From JABWCE01 sp964355045 (GTDB lineage: Bacteria > Bacteroidota > Bacteroidia > NS11-12g > UBA9320), in the NCBI GenBank assembly GCA_964355045.1, contig CAYHCM010000158.1, forward strand, positions 1 to 7,847: DNA of 7,847 nucleotides, written 5' to 3'. The notes under the pieces were generated by a model. The model was given only the letters and a program-made list of their open reading frames with translations. It did no database searches and was not told the origin of the DNA. Below, piece after piece: positions 1 to 5,823 of the stretch; the first letter of the stretch is position 1, and each line of letters opens with the position of its first letter. A program made the translations under genes and the position numbers.

Positions 1-1699
1 ACAAAACATGATTTGCTGAATCATAATCGGGTTTTGATACCTTTGCAATTTTAAACATATTGGAAGGTGCCGTTCGCGAATAGCTTTCAATATTGCATCG
101 TTTTACCTTGCCATTTATAATATCATAATAGCCGCTATAATAAACTTTTCCCTTTTGTCTGCATGAATCAAAAAGGTTGAAATAGTTCAGATTATTATAT
201 CGTGATTCAAAATTGGTAGTATCGAAATTAATACTTTTTATTTCCGAGTTTGAAAATTGAATGGTCTTGCGGTTAAAACCAATAATTGAATTGAAATTAC
301 TGGTTTGTTTTGCTGAATCTATTTGAGTGGTTTCAAGATTTGATTTTTCAAATTTCCATTCTTTTTTGGTTTCATCAAATTCATAAAAATTGTAATTTTT
401 TCCGTCGTTAACAGAGGCAAATTGTACATCAATATTTTTTCCGGGCTTTAATTGCACCTCTTCATTTCCGCTAAAGGCATAAAGCTCAAACATCCCGGCA
501 CTGGTAAAGGTACTTTTTACACCACCCGAATCGTACGTCATAGGTATTCCGCTTGCAAAAATGGAAAGAGGATCTAAATATTCTTTATACGAAACGGTGA
601 TATTTCCTTTTACTTCATTTCCGTTCTTATCTACGAATGCATCAGCCGGAATATCAATGATGGTGCCGTTTTCACGGGTTATTTGGGTGGTTTTTGAATT
701 TTCTATAGTGTAAATTGTTTTAGGAAGAACCAGAGTTTTTATGGGTGGATTGGCCGCCGGATTTTTATGTTCAAAATTTGCACTTTCATCATTTTCGATG
801 GTAGTAGTTGGTGCGGCAGGTTTAATAGATTGTGGGGTTTTAGTATAAGTGGTTTCCTGCCAATCAATGATTTGCTTTCCTCCCAGTTTATTTTGAATCA
901 TAATCTTTTCCTTATCGGGTAAAACACTTGTGTTGCCAAAATATTCAACCAAAATGGATTTATCATTTACCACAAAAAATTTAACGGAAAGGTCGTTTTC
1001 TATTTCCAAAAAATCGGGAATACTTTCTTCCGATTTGTATTTTTTAATGTCAATTAAATTAATTTTTGGCAGCGAAATAAATTCATTTACAGGTAAATCC
1101 ATTTCTGCAATGGAAGGAATAGAAAGAGTTAAACTTTCCAATTTTTTTAATTTTAAAATATTATTTCTGGTGTCCAAAACAGTACTTAAAGATGTATCTA
1201 TTAGTTCCAATGTTTTTAAATTTGGCAAATGGGCTAAAACATCAACCCAAAAAATGGAACTGTTATTAATCCACGAAAATTCTGTAAGCTGAGTTAAAGT
1301 ATTAAAGACTTCTACAATCGCCTCCTGATCAAGGGGTGTTGAGTTATAAATTTTGAGAGATGTAAGGTTGGTGAGTTTTGATAAAGAGGGCAAATAATCG
1401 CGTTTGCCAAAGGAAATACAAAGTTGGTCAATGTTTTCATTTTTGGCTATTTCATTAATCAGTCTTTCCAATTTTTTAATATCAAACGAATCCGTTATGA
1501 TAACTTTCGAAATTTGCGGGTACGATTTCCACTTTTTATAAAGTTTGTTTTCCTGGTTGGTTTTTGCATCAAATTGAATTATTTGAGCATTCTTTAAGTC
1601 TTTCAATGCCTCACTCACTGATAAATAGTTTTGAGCATTTACTAAGTTTGAAAATAATTGAAATACGATTAGTACGGAGAAAATGAAGAAATTTCGCAT
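1..1699 (-). CDS. Secreted LRR-like / beta-sandwich surface protein, C-terminus missing (partial)
   Basis: Reading the minus strand from the ATG at 1699 gives 566 uninterrupted codons to the window edge, so the C-terminus lies outside. Residues 1-22 form a signal peptide: a short basic start, a hydrophobic core, and a V-N-A cleavage site before Gln23. Residues 109-220 contain about five degenerate LxxLxxLxL segments (near 109, 135, 158, 184 and 210) spaced 23-26 residues apart, as in leucine-rich repeats. A Pro/Thr-rich linker spans about 286-325. Residues 345-430 resemble a beta-sandwich (ZU5-like) region I associate with Bacteroidota surface proteins, with IPADAF at 350-355, SGIPMTYDS at 383-391 and SAGMFELYAF at 400-409; this family link is from memory. 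It is probably exported to the periplasm or cell surface. Function is unknown. It is transcribed divergently from the acyl-CoA dehydrogenase. I am sure of the reading frame and export signal, moderately sure of the domains. Confidence 0.85.
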   Translation of the reverse strand, partial: MRNFFIFSVLIVFQLFSNLVNAQNYLSVSEALKDLKNAQIIQFDAKTNQENKLYKKWKSYPQISKVIITDSFDIKKLERLINEIAKNENIDQLCISFGKRDYLPSLSKLTNLTSLKIYNSTPLDQEAIVEVFNTLTQLTEFSWINNSSIFWVDVLAHLPNLKTLELIDTSLSTVLDTRNNILKLKKLESLTLSIPSIAEMDLPVNEFISLPKINLIDIKKYKSEESIPDFLEIENDLSVKFFVVNDKSILVEYFGNTSVLPDKEKIMIQNKLGGKQIIDWQETTYTKTPQSIKPAAPTTTIENDESANFEHKNPAANPPIKTLVLPKTIYTIENSKTTQITRENGTIIDIPADAFVDKNGNEVKGNITVSYKEYLDPLSIFASGIPMTYDSGGVKSTFTSAGMFELYAFSGNEEVQLKPGKNIDVQFASVNDGKNYNFYEFDETKKEWKFEKSNLETTQIDSAKQTSNFNSIIGFNRKTIQFSNSEIKSINFDTTNFESRYNNLNYFNLFDSCRQKGKVYYSGYYDIINGKVKRCNIESYSRTAPSNMFKIAKVSKPDYDSANHVL

Positions 1700-1867
1700 G
1701 GGTTTATAATTTTAATTACTTTTTAATAACGTTAATCATTAAGACTTTATTTTAGGCCATAAAGTTACCGATTAACAGAAACAGGGTTTAAAGAAGTTAT
1801 AAATTAGATAACCCTTATTATTCCACGTTCAATTAATTATTTTTGCACCATTACAAAAAAAATAAGA
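1700..1867. promoter_or_regulatory. Divergent intergenic region
   Basis: This 168-bp A+T-rich spacer separates the starts of the minus-strand surface protein and the plus-strand acyl-CoA dehydrogenase, so it must hold both promoters. The plus-strand box is listed separately. On the minus strand the best candidate is TAACTTTA at 1767-1760, which matches 7 of 8 positions of TAnnTTTG but has no clear -33 partner. A small palindrome, TAACGTTA (1727-1734), and a 6-bp inverted repeat, AGGGTT/AACCCT, are present and may be chance. I see no small ORF or RNA gene. Confidence 0.5.
1838..1845 (+). promoter_or_regulatory. Bacteroidota-type -7 box for acyl-CoA dehydrogenase
   Basis: TATTTTTG fits the Bacteroidota -7 consensus TAnnTTTG and ends 22 nt before the ATG at 1868. 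Transcription would start around 1852, leaving a short A-rich leader (a run of A ending in AATAAGA) in place of a GA-rich ribosome binding site. No convincing TTTG -33 element is seen at the usual distance. Confidence 0.5.
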
Positions 1868-3007
1868 ATGCAATTTGAATTAACCGAAGAACACCTTATG
1901 ATTCAGCAGGCAGCCCGCGAGTTTGCCCAAACTGAATTGTTGCCCGGTGTAATAGAACGTGACAATGAACAAAAATTTCCGATGGCGCAGGTTCGTAAAT
2001 TAGGCGAATTGGGTTTTCTCGGAATGATGGTTTCGCCCGAATATGGCGGAGGTGGAATGGATACCGTATCCTATGTATTGGCTATGGAAGAAATTTCGAA
2101 GGTGGATGCATCGGCATCGGTGGTCATGTCGGTTAATAATTCGTTGGTTTGTTGGGGTCTTGAAACCTTTGGAACGGAAGAACAAAAACAAAAATATCTG
2201 ATACCCTTAGCACACGGAATTATTCATGGTGGTTTTTGTTTATCGGAACCTGAAGCCGGTTCGGATGCCACATCCCAACATACCTTGGCTGAAGATAAAG
2301 GCGATTATTATTTATTAAACGGAACCAAAAATTGGATAACCAATGGTAATACCGCTGATACGTTTATTGTAATGGCTCAAACCCATCCTGAACTGAAACA
2401 CAAGGGCATCAATGCATTGATTGTGACTAAAGATATGCCCGGTTTTATAGTTGGCAAAAAAGAAGATAAATTGGGAATACGGGGAAGTGATACCCATTCA
2501 TTGATGTTTCAGGATGTGAAAGTACCCAAAGCCAACCGCATTGGTGAAGATGGTTTTGGTTTTAAATTTGCTATGAAAACCCTGAGTGGAGGCCGTATTG
2601 GTATTGCTTCGCAAGCTTTAGGAATTGCTTCCGGAGCTTATGAATTAGCCCTTAAATATTCGAAAGAACGCAAAGCTTTTGGCACCGAAATAAAAAACCA
2701 TCAGGCCATACAATTTAAATTGGCCGATATGGCTACCGAAATAGAAGCAGCCCGTTTGCTTTGCCTTAAAGCCGCATGGATGAAAGACCAACACCTCAAC
2801 TACGACCGGGCCAGCAGTATGGCTAAATTATTTGCCAGCGAAGTTGCTATGCGAACAACTGTAGAAGCCATTCAAATACACGGCGGCTATGGTTATGTAA
2901 AAGAATACCACGTAGAACGCCTGATGCGCGATGCCAAAATTACCCAGATTTATGAAGGCACCTCGGAAGTGCAACGGGTGGTGATAGCAAGGGATATATT
3001 GAAGTAA
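1868..3007 (+). CDS. Acyl-CoA dehydrogenase (short-chain / butyryl-CoA dehydrogenase type)
   Basis: This is a full-length FAD-dependent acyl-CoA dehydrogenase of 379 residues, the usual length for the family. It oxidises acyl-CoA to trans-2-enoyl-CoA, the first step of beta-oxidation, and passes electrons to electron-transfer flavoprotein in the cytoplasm. The N-terminal helical domain is about residues 6-118 and the beta domain about 122-218. The beta domain includes family signature 1 (LSEPEAGSDA, 125-134) and WITNG at 156-160. The C-terminal helical domain is about 230-378, with RKAFG at 268-272 and signature 2 in QIHGGYGY (336-343). The catalytic base is Glu363 in IYEGTSE, the same place as in butyryl-CoA and short-chain enzymes (Glu367/368) rather than in the isovaleryl or long-chain types. 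The ATG at 1868 gives the normal N-terminus. No etf genes are adjacent, so it appears to be a single-gene unit. Exact chain-length preference cannot be read from sequence alone. Confidence 0.96.
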   Translation: MQFELTEEHLMIQQAAREFAQTELLPGVIERDNEQKFPMAQVRKLGELGFLGMMVSPEYGGGGMDTVSYVLAMEEISKVDASASVVMSVNNSLVCWGLETFGTEEQKQKYLIPLAHGIIHGGFCLSEPEAGSDATSQHTLAEDKGDYYLLNGTKNWITNGNTADTFIVMAQTHPELKHKGINALIVTKDMPGFIVGKKEDKLGIRGSDTHSLMFQDVKVPKANRIGEDGFGFKFAMKTLSGGRIGIASQALGIASGAYELALKYSKERKAFGTEIKNHQAIQFKLADMATEIEAARLLCLKAAWMKDQHLNYDRASSMAKLFASEVAMRTTVEAIQIHGGYGYVKEYHVERLMRDAKITQIYEGTSEVQRVVIARDILK

Positions 3008-3020
3008 ACCATTGTCTTAA

Positions 3021-3060
3021 CCGCTGATTAAGCGGATTTTGGGGGATTTTTCTGATTTTT
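3021..3060. repeat. Degenerate GATT-periodic repeat with small stem-loop
   Basis: GATT recurs at 3026, 3035, 3045 and 3054, spaced 9, 10 and 9 nt apart, giving a degenerate tandem array just after the acyl-CoA dehydrogenase stop. Its first part also forms a 5-bp stem, CCGCT / AGCGG (3021-3025 / 3031-3035), followed by ATTTT, so it could act as a weak terminator. From memory, similar nnGGATTTT strings occur scattered in intergenic DNA of Bacteroidota; this cannot be checked here. Confidence 0.45.
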
Positions 3061-3092
3061 ATTTTCTATAATTTTCATCCTTGTGTAATCCT

Positions 3093-3172
3093 TTAATACC
3101 GATATGGTATTTGTATTAGTCCAATATTATTTAAGTTGAAGATGGACTTAACAACTACCCTATCGGTATTAA
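3093..3172. repeat. 80-bp imperfect palindrome flanked by CCT (MITE-like or structured RNA)
   Basis: The left arm (3093-3123) and right arm (3143-3172) are inverted copies. The outer 12 bp are perfect (TTAATACCGATA / TATCGGTATTAA), the outer 21 bp match at 19 positions, and the match resumes after one gap to end in AGTCCA / TGGACT. The loop is 19 nt (3124-3142). The trinucleotide CCT lies directly outside both ends (3090-3092 and 3173-3175), as a 3-bp target duplication would. There is no ORF and no T-run after the right arm. It may be a miniature inverted-repeat element, a transcription barrier between the flanking genes, or a structured RNA. Confidence 0.6.
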
Positions 3173-3205
3173 CCTCTTCTAAAATTCTTGATTACAATTT
3201 TATTG

Positions 3206-3213
3206 TACATTTG
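3206..3213 (+). promoter_or_regulatory. -7 box for first lipoprotein gene
   Basis: TACATTTG is an exact TAnnTTTG match, with 17 nt between it and the ATG at 3231. The same box, spacing and flanking GATAAAAA sequence recur before the second lipoprotein gene, which supports its being functional. A TTG at 3188-3190 lies closer (15 nt) than the usual -33 spacing. Confidence 0.6.
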
Positions 3214-3230
3214 ATAAAAAATTAACAAGC

Positions 3231-3812
3231 ATGAAACGGATCGTTTTATTGGGGTTTATAGTTTTTGTTGTGCCGGTATGGATGGTTTCCTGTAACCGCT
3301 TCGGTGGTAGCTCTGATTTTATTTGGACTTATGAATTAAAAAGTATTTTATATAAACCGGATAAGTTAGAACGTTATTCGGAGAATGACACTACCGTTGA
3401 AGATTCTGTCAGATTCATACTAGGCTTGGATAGGATAGAGGTTGCAATTTTTATAAAAAATAGCAACTCATATTCAGTGATGGCTTGTCAAAATGAATTT
3501 CCTCAACAAAAAAATTATGTGAAATCTTTAGGAGCTGGATTTGTAATAAACCAGGATTTGAAAAATATAGATACTAGCCTAATGCAATCACTAAGAGTTT
3601 GCAACTATCAATGGAAAGGCTGCTCAAAAAGTTGGCACATCTATAAAGAGGAATTAATTAATAATATTAAAGGTGATTATAATTCGGGAAAGGAAGTTTA
3701 TATAAAGATTCCTTTTTCTCATAAAAATATAAACCTTCAAGTGCTAACCTGGGCTATTAAAGAAAATGGAGATACGTTAAGAGCCATTAGCCAAAGTGTT
3801 TTTTGCAAATAG
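3231..3812 (+). CDS. Putative lipoprotein, tandem paralogue 1
   Basis: This encodes 193 residues of unknown function. Residues 1-20 are a lipoprotein signal peptide: MKR, a long hydrophobic stretch, then MVSC, with Cys21 as the expected lipidated residue. It is therefore probably membrane-anchored, most likely in the outer membrane. The rest has no transmembrane segment. It shares with its downstream neighbour a KPD...ENDT...ED block (42-58), a YxxMAC block (81-86) and an almost identical C-terminus, TWAIKENGDTL then VFCK (173-183 and 190-193). Cys86 and Cys192 are conserved in both proteins and might form a disulfide; that is inference. The YxxMAC...N..KS pattern faintly recalls small Bacteroidota DUF lipoproteins, but I cannot assign a family. 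It has its own promoter box and is followed by a 15-bp hairpin, so it is probably transcribed as a single gene. Confidence 0.85.
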   Translation: MKRIVLLGFIVFVVPVWMVSCNRFGGSSDFIWTYELKSILYKPDKLERYSENDTTVEDSVRFILGLDRIEVAIFIKNSNSYSVMACQNEFPQQKNYVKSLGAGFVINQDLKNIDTSLMQSLRVCNYQWKGCSKSWHIYKEELINNIKGDYNSGKEVYIKIPFSHKNINLQVLTWAIKENGDTLRAISQSVFCK

Positions 3813-3821
3813 GGTCCTTTA

Positions 3822-3855
3822 AACTTTGGAAAAGTTTTGGAACTTTTCCAAAGTT
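3822..3855 (+). terminator. Perfect 15-bp hairpin after lipoprotein 1
   Basis: AACTTTGGAAAAGTT (3822-3836) and its exact reverse complement (3841-3855) enclose the 4-nt loop TTGG. It starts 10 nt after the stop codon. No long T-run follows, so it is either a weak intrinsic terminator or an mRNA 3'-end stabilising structure. A near copy follows the second paralogue at the same distance. Confidence 0.6.
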
Positions 3856-3883
3856 ATTTCCAATGGGGAAAAAAATTTTATTT

Positions 3884-3891
3884 TATCTTTG
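3884..3891 (+). promoter_or_regulatory. -7 box for second lipoprotein gene
   Basis: TATCTTTG is an exact TAnnTTTG match with 17 nt to the ATG at 3909, identical in placement to the box of the first paralogue. The two upstream regions align without gaps from AATTTTATT (3196 and 3874) to the start codons. This supports a start at 3909 rather than further upstream. Confidence 0.6.
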
Positions 3892-3908
3892 ATAAAAATT
3901 TAAAAGTA

Positions 3909-4493
3909 ATGAAACGAATTGCTTTATTGGGGTTTATCTTTTTTGTTGTGCCCGTAATTTTTATGGCTTGTAATCCCTGTTCTCAATCTCTTAAAGATTA
4001 TCCCAAATACCGGACTTACTCAATAATTGAAAACCAAATATTTAAACCGGATTCAATGAAGGTGTATTTGGAGAATGATACTTTATTTGAAGATACAATA
4101 CAGCTAAAAATAAAGCTAAGTTCAAACTATTTTTCTTTGTTTCAAAAACAAAAACATTACAATAATTATGCTTTAATGGCCTGTGATCCGGCAGAACCAC
4201 GTGAAAAAAATAGTATTAAATCGTTCTTTTTTGGCTTAGCTATAAATGGAAATATACAAAACCCCGATACTGTCTTACTAAAATCTATGGAATTGAATAT
4301 TTATGGTTCAGGTTATAAGTGGCAGAATGAAAAAGATAAATTTCTTGAAAATTTTAACAGTCACGAACAACAATACTTCAATCTCCAGTTTATATCGCCC
4401 CATAATTCCTCAAACATCCAATTTGTAACATGGGCCATAAAAGAAAATGGTGATACCTTAAAGGCTGTTAGTCAAAAGGTTTTTTGTAAGTAA
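3909..4493 (+). CDS. Putative lipoprotein, tandem paralogue 2
   Basis: This encodes 194 residues of unknown function and is paralogous to the preceding gene. I chose the ATG at 3909 because translation from it starts MKRIALLGF, matching the neighbour, and gives a standard lipoprotein signal peptide ending in FMAC with Cys21 as the lipid site. The longer in-frame start at 3837 lies inside the upstream hairpin and would bury the signal peptide behind 24 residues. Shared blocks are FKPD...ENDT...ED (45-62), YALMAC (87-92), and TWAIKENGDTL plus VFCK at the end (174-184 and 191-194). The signal peptide and C-terminus are much better conserved than the middle, where the two proteins have diverged strongly. 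It is probably an envelope-anchored protein. It converges on the RecG-like gene, with a hairpin between them. Confidence 0.85.
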   Translation: MKRIALLGFIFFVVPVIFMACNPCSQSLKDYPKYRTYSIIENQIFKPDSMKVYLENDTLFEDTIQLKIKLSSNYFSLFQKQKHYNNYALMACDPAEPREKNSIKSFFFGLAINGNIQNPDTVLLKSMELNIYGSGYKWQNEKDKFLENFNSHEQQYFNLQFISPHNSSNIQFVTWAIKENGDTLKAVSQKVFCK

Positions 4494-4501
4494 TTTCATT
4501 T

Positions 4502-4535
4502 AACTTTCGAAAAGTTTTGGAACTTTTCAAAAGTG
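4502..4535. terminator. Imperfect hairpin between convergent genes
   Basis: AACTTTCGAAAAGTT (4502-4516), loop TTGG, and a right arm (4521-4535) that pairs at 13 of 15 positions. It begins 9 nt after the stop of the second lipoprotein gene and lies 24 nt beyond the stop of the minus-strand gene, so it could end transcription from both sides. It is clearly related to the perfect hairpin at 3822-3855, with the same loop and nearly the same arms. Confidence 0.6.
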
Positions 4536-4558
4536 TTTAGTAATGAGAAGAAGCAAAT

Positions 4559-5764
4559 TTAAAATTTCCAATCGTTGCTTATCGGAATCGTTACTTTAAA
4601 AGCTGTAATGAGCGATAAGTCAAATATTGGGGGTGGGTTGTTATTTTCCATTAAATATTTTTTTGCTGTGGCAATTCCAAAATTAAACTTGTTAATATAA
4701 CCCAGTGTTTTAAGAGCCTCAGCTATTTCCAGGTTTCTGTAATCACTTAAATTCGGAAAATTGCTTTCGTTTACCTGACCAAATAAATAACTCGGACTTT
4801 TTATTTCAATCCTATCTGTAAATTCATAAATCAAAATCGGGGCATTCGATTCGTAATTGCGATGGATAATGGCATTAAAAATTAATTCGCGTATAGCCCA
4901 AAGCGGGTAGTTGTAAATAATTTGTTCTTGCATACTATCCGGTTTTTGTAACAGACTTTTCCTGATAATTACCGTTTGGATAAATTCATCAATATTTAAC
5001 AAATCCAAACAAAGACATTTCTTAAACTCTTTTTCAAATTCTATTCCCGGAATTATCTCTGTTCCCGGAATTTTTACATATTGAATATAGGCACCGGGAA
5101 TAAAATAAGTAGGCTTTTCGGCAAATAATAAAATACCTGCATGGGTTGGGCAATCGTGCAACAAATCATAAAATCGCAATGAGGCTAATTGGTGTTTTAT
5201 ATCCCGGTTATTTTGCTCAAGTGTTTCTTTATCTATGGCTTTGGGTAAATAAAATGTCTTAAACAAATCTATATTTATATCCGAAAGGGAAGAACCAAAA
5301 CAAGGCATTGTATCGAATGTTTTAGCCATTGAACTCCTTCTTTCAATAAGCATACGTTCCTCTTCCACGGTTGCCTGACTTTTTCTTGGACCAATTCTGA
5401 TCCAACATCGTCCATCGTATCTTACCGGCGGATAGGGCGAAGGTTGAACTTCGATAGCTACAACATCTCCGCCATCTATTTTATGAACCTCGCTTACCAC
5501 TATTGATGGCTGAGGTAATACGTTCCCATTTGATTTTATATTTCCTATTTTTTGTAAATCTTCGTCTCCGATACGTAATCCTTTAACCGTTCCATCATCG
5601 TTCACCCATAGCAAAATATAGCCCGGTTTTTTATGATTTGGAAAATCATTTGAAAATGCAGACGTTACCGGCCCCAATTTATCCTCCCTAAAAGATGTGG
5701 TTCTTTCTACTCTGTCAGACTCCAAATCTTTTATAAGTAATTTTATTTCATCTAATGATAGCAT
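4559..5764 (-). CDS. AlbA_2 / GHKL-ATPase domain protein (RecG-like, COG2865 type)
   Basis: This 401-residue protein has the two-domain layout often annotated as 'putative DNA-binding protein' or 'RecG-like helicase', although it has no helicase motifs. Residues about 12-135 fit the AlbA_2 (Schlafen-type) domain: ESDRVERTTSF at 15-25, GYILLWVNDDG at 48-58 and the RCWIRIG strand at 119-125. A middle segment has THAGILLFAEKP at 207-218, typical of the family. Residues about 287-395 fit the HATPase_c_4 GHKL domain: RELIFNAIIHRNY (292-304) carries the E293/N297 N-box, and DRIEI is at 317-321. The expected NPG after DRIEI reads SPS (323-325), and the later G-T-G-I loop reads N-F-G-I (361-364), so ATP binding may be weakened. 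Relatives are described as regulators, or as defence-associated in some genomes; no defence genes are visible here. It lies 59 nt downstream of acs but has its own promoter box. Confidence 0.85.
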   Translation of the reverse strand: MLSLDEIKLLIKDLESDRVERTTSFREDKLGPVTSAFSNDFPNHKKPGYILLWVNDDGTVKGLRIGDEDLQKIGNIKSNGNVLPQPSIVVSEVHKIDGGDVVAIEVQPSPYPPVRYDGRCWIRIGPRKSQATVEEERMLIERRSSMAKTFDTMPCFGSSLSDINIDLFKTFYLPKAIDKETLEQNNRDIKHQLASLRFYDLLHDCPTHAGILLFAEKPTYFIPGAYIQYVKIPGTEIIPGIEFEKEFKKCLCLDLLNIDEFIQTVIIRKSLLQKPDSMQEQIIYNYPLWAIRELIFNAIIHRNYESNAPILIYEFTDRIEIKSPSYLFGQVNESNFPNLSDYRNLEIAEALKTLGYINKFNFGIATAKKYLMENNNPPPIFDLSLITAFKVTIPISNDWKF

Positions 5765-5784
5765 TTTTCGACTAATAAATTCGT

Positions 5785-5792
5785 CAAAGATA
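5785..5792 (-). promoter_or_regulatory. -7 box for AlbA_2/GHKL gene
   Basis: On the minus strand TATCTTTG matches TAnnTTTG exactly and ends 20 nt before the ATG at 5764. A TTTA at 5814-5811 is a partial -33 candidate, 18 nt upstream of the box. The box is flanked by an 8-bp inverted repeat, AATAAATT / AATTTATT (5774-5781 / 5813-5820). Its presence suggests the gene is transcribed at least partly independently of acs. Confidence 0.55.
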
Positions 5793-5823
5793 CAATTTAC
5801 AGCTTTTGCATAAATTTATTCCT

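Noticed and set aside
930..1292. Plus-strand ORF of 120 codons
   Set aside because: It lies opposite the uninterrupted minus-strand surface-protein frame, which has a signal peptide and domain motifs. The plus-strand translation shows no recognisable features.
1783..1815. AGGGTT / AACCCT inverted repeat in the divergent spacer
   Set aside because: It is only 6 bp with a 21-nt gap, too weak to call an operator.
2000..2497. Minus-strand ORFs inside the acyl-CoA dehydrogenase gene
   Set aside because: They overlap a full-length conserved enzyme in another frame, have no promoter or leader signal, and show no family resemblance.
3837..3908. In-frame upstream start for the second lipoprotein (24 extra residues)
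   Set aside because: This start lies in the loop of the upstream hairpin and before the promoter box, and it would place the lipoprotein signal peptide internally. The ATG at 3909 matches the paralogue exactly.
4559..5764. Annotation as an ATP-dependent RecG helicase
   Set aside because: There are no Walker A/B or helicase motifs. The RecG label is a historical annotation carry-over for AlbA_2/HATPase_c_4 proteins.
5774..5820. 8-bp inverted repeat AATAAATT / AATTTATT as an acs terminator or operator
   Set aside because: It is pure A+T with a 31-nt gap, easily expected by chance in this composition. It is noted only in the promoter entry.
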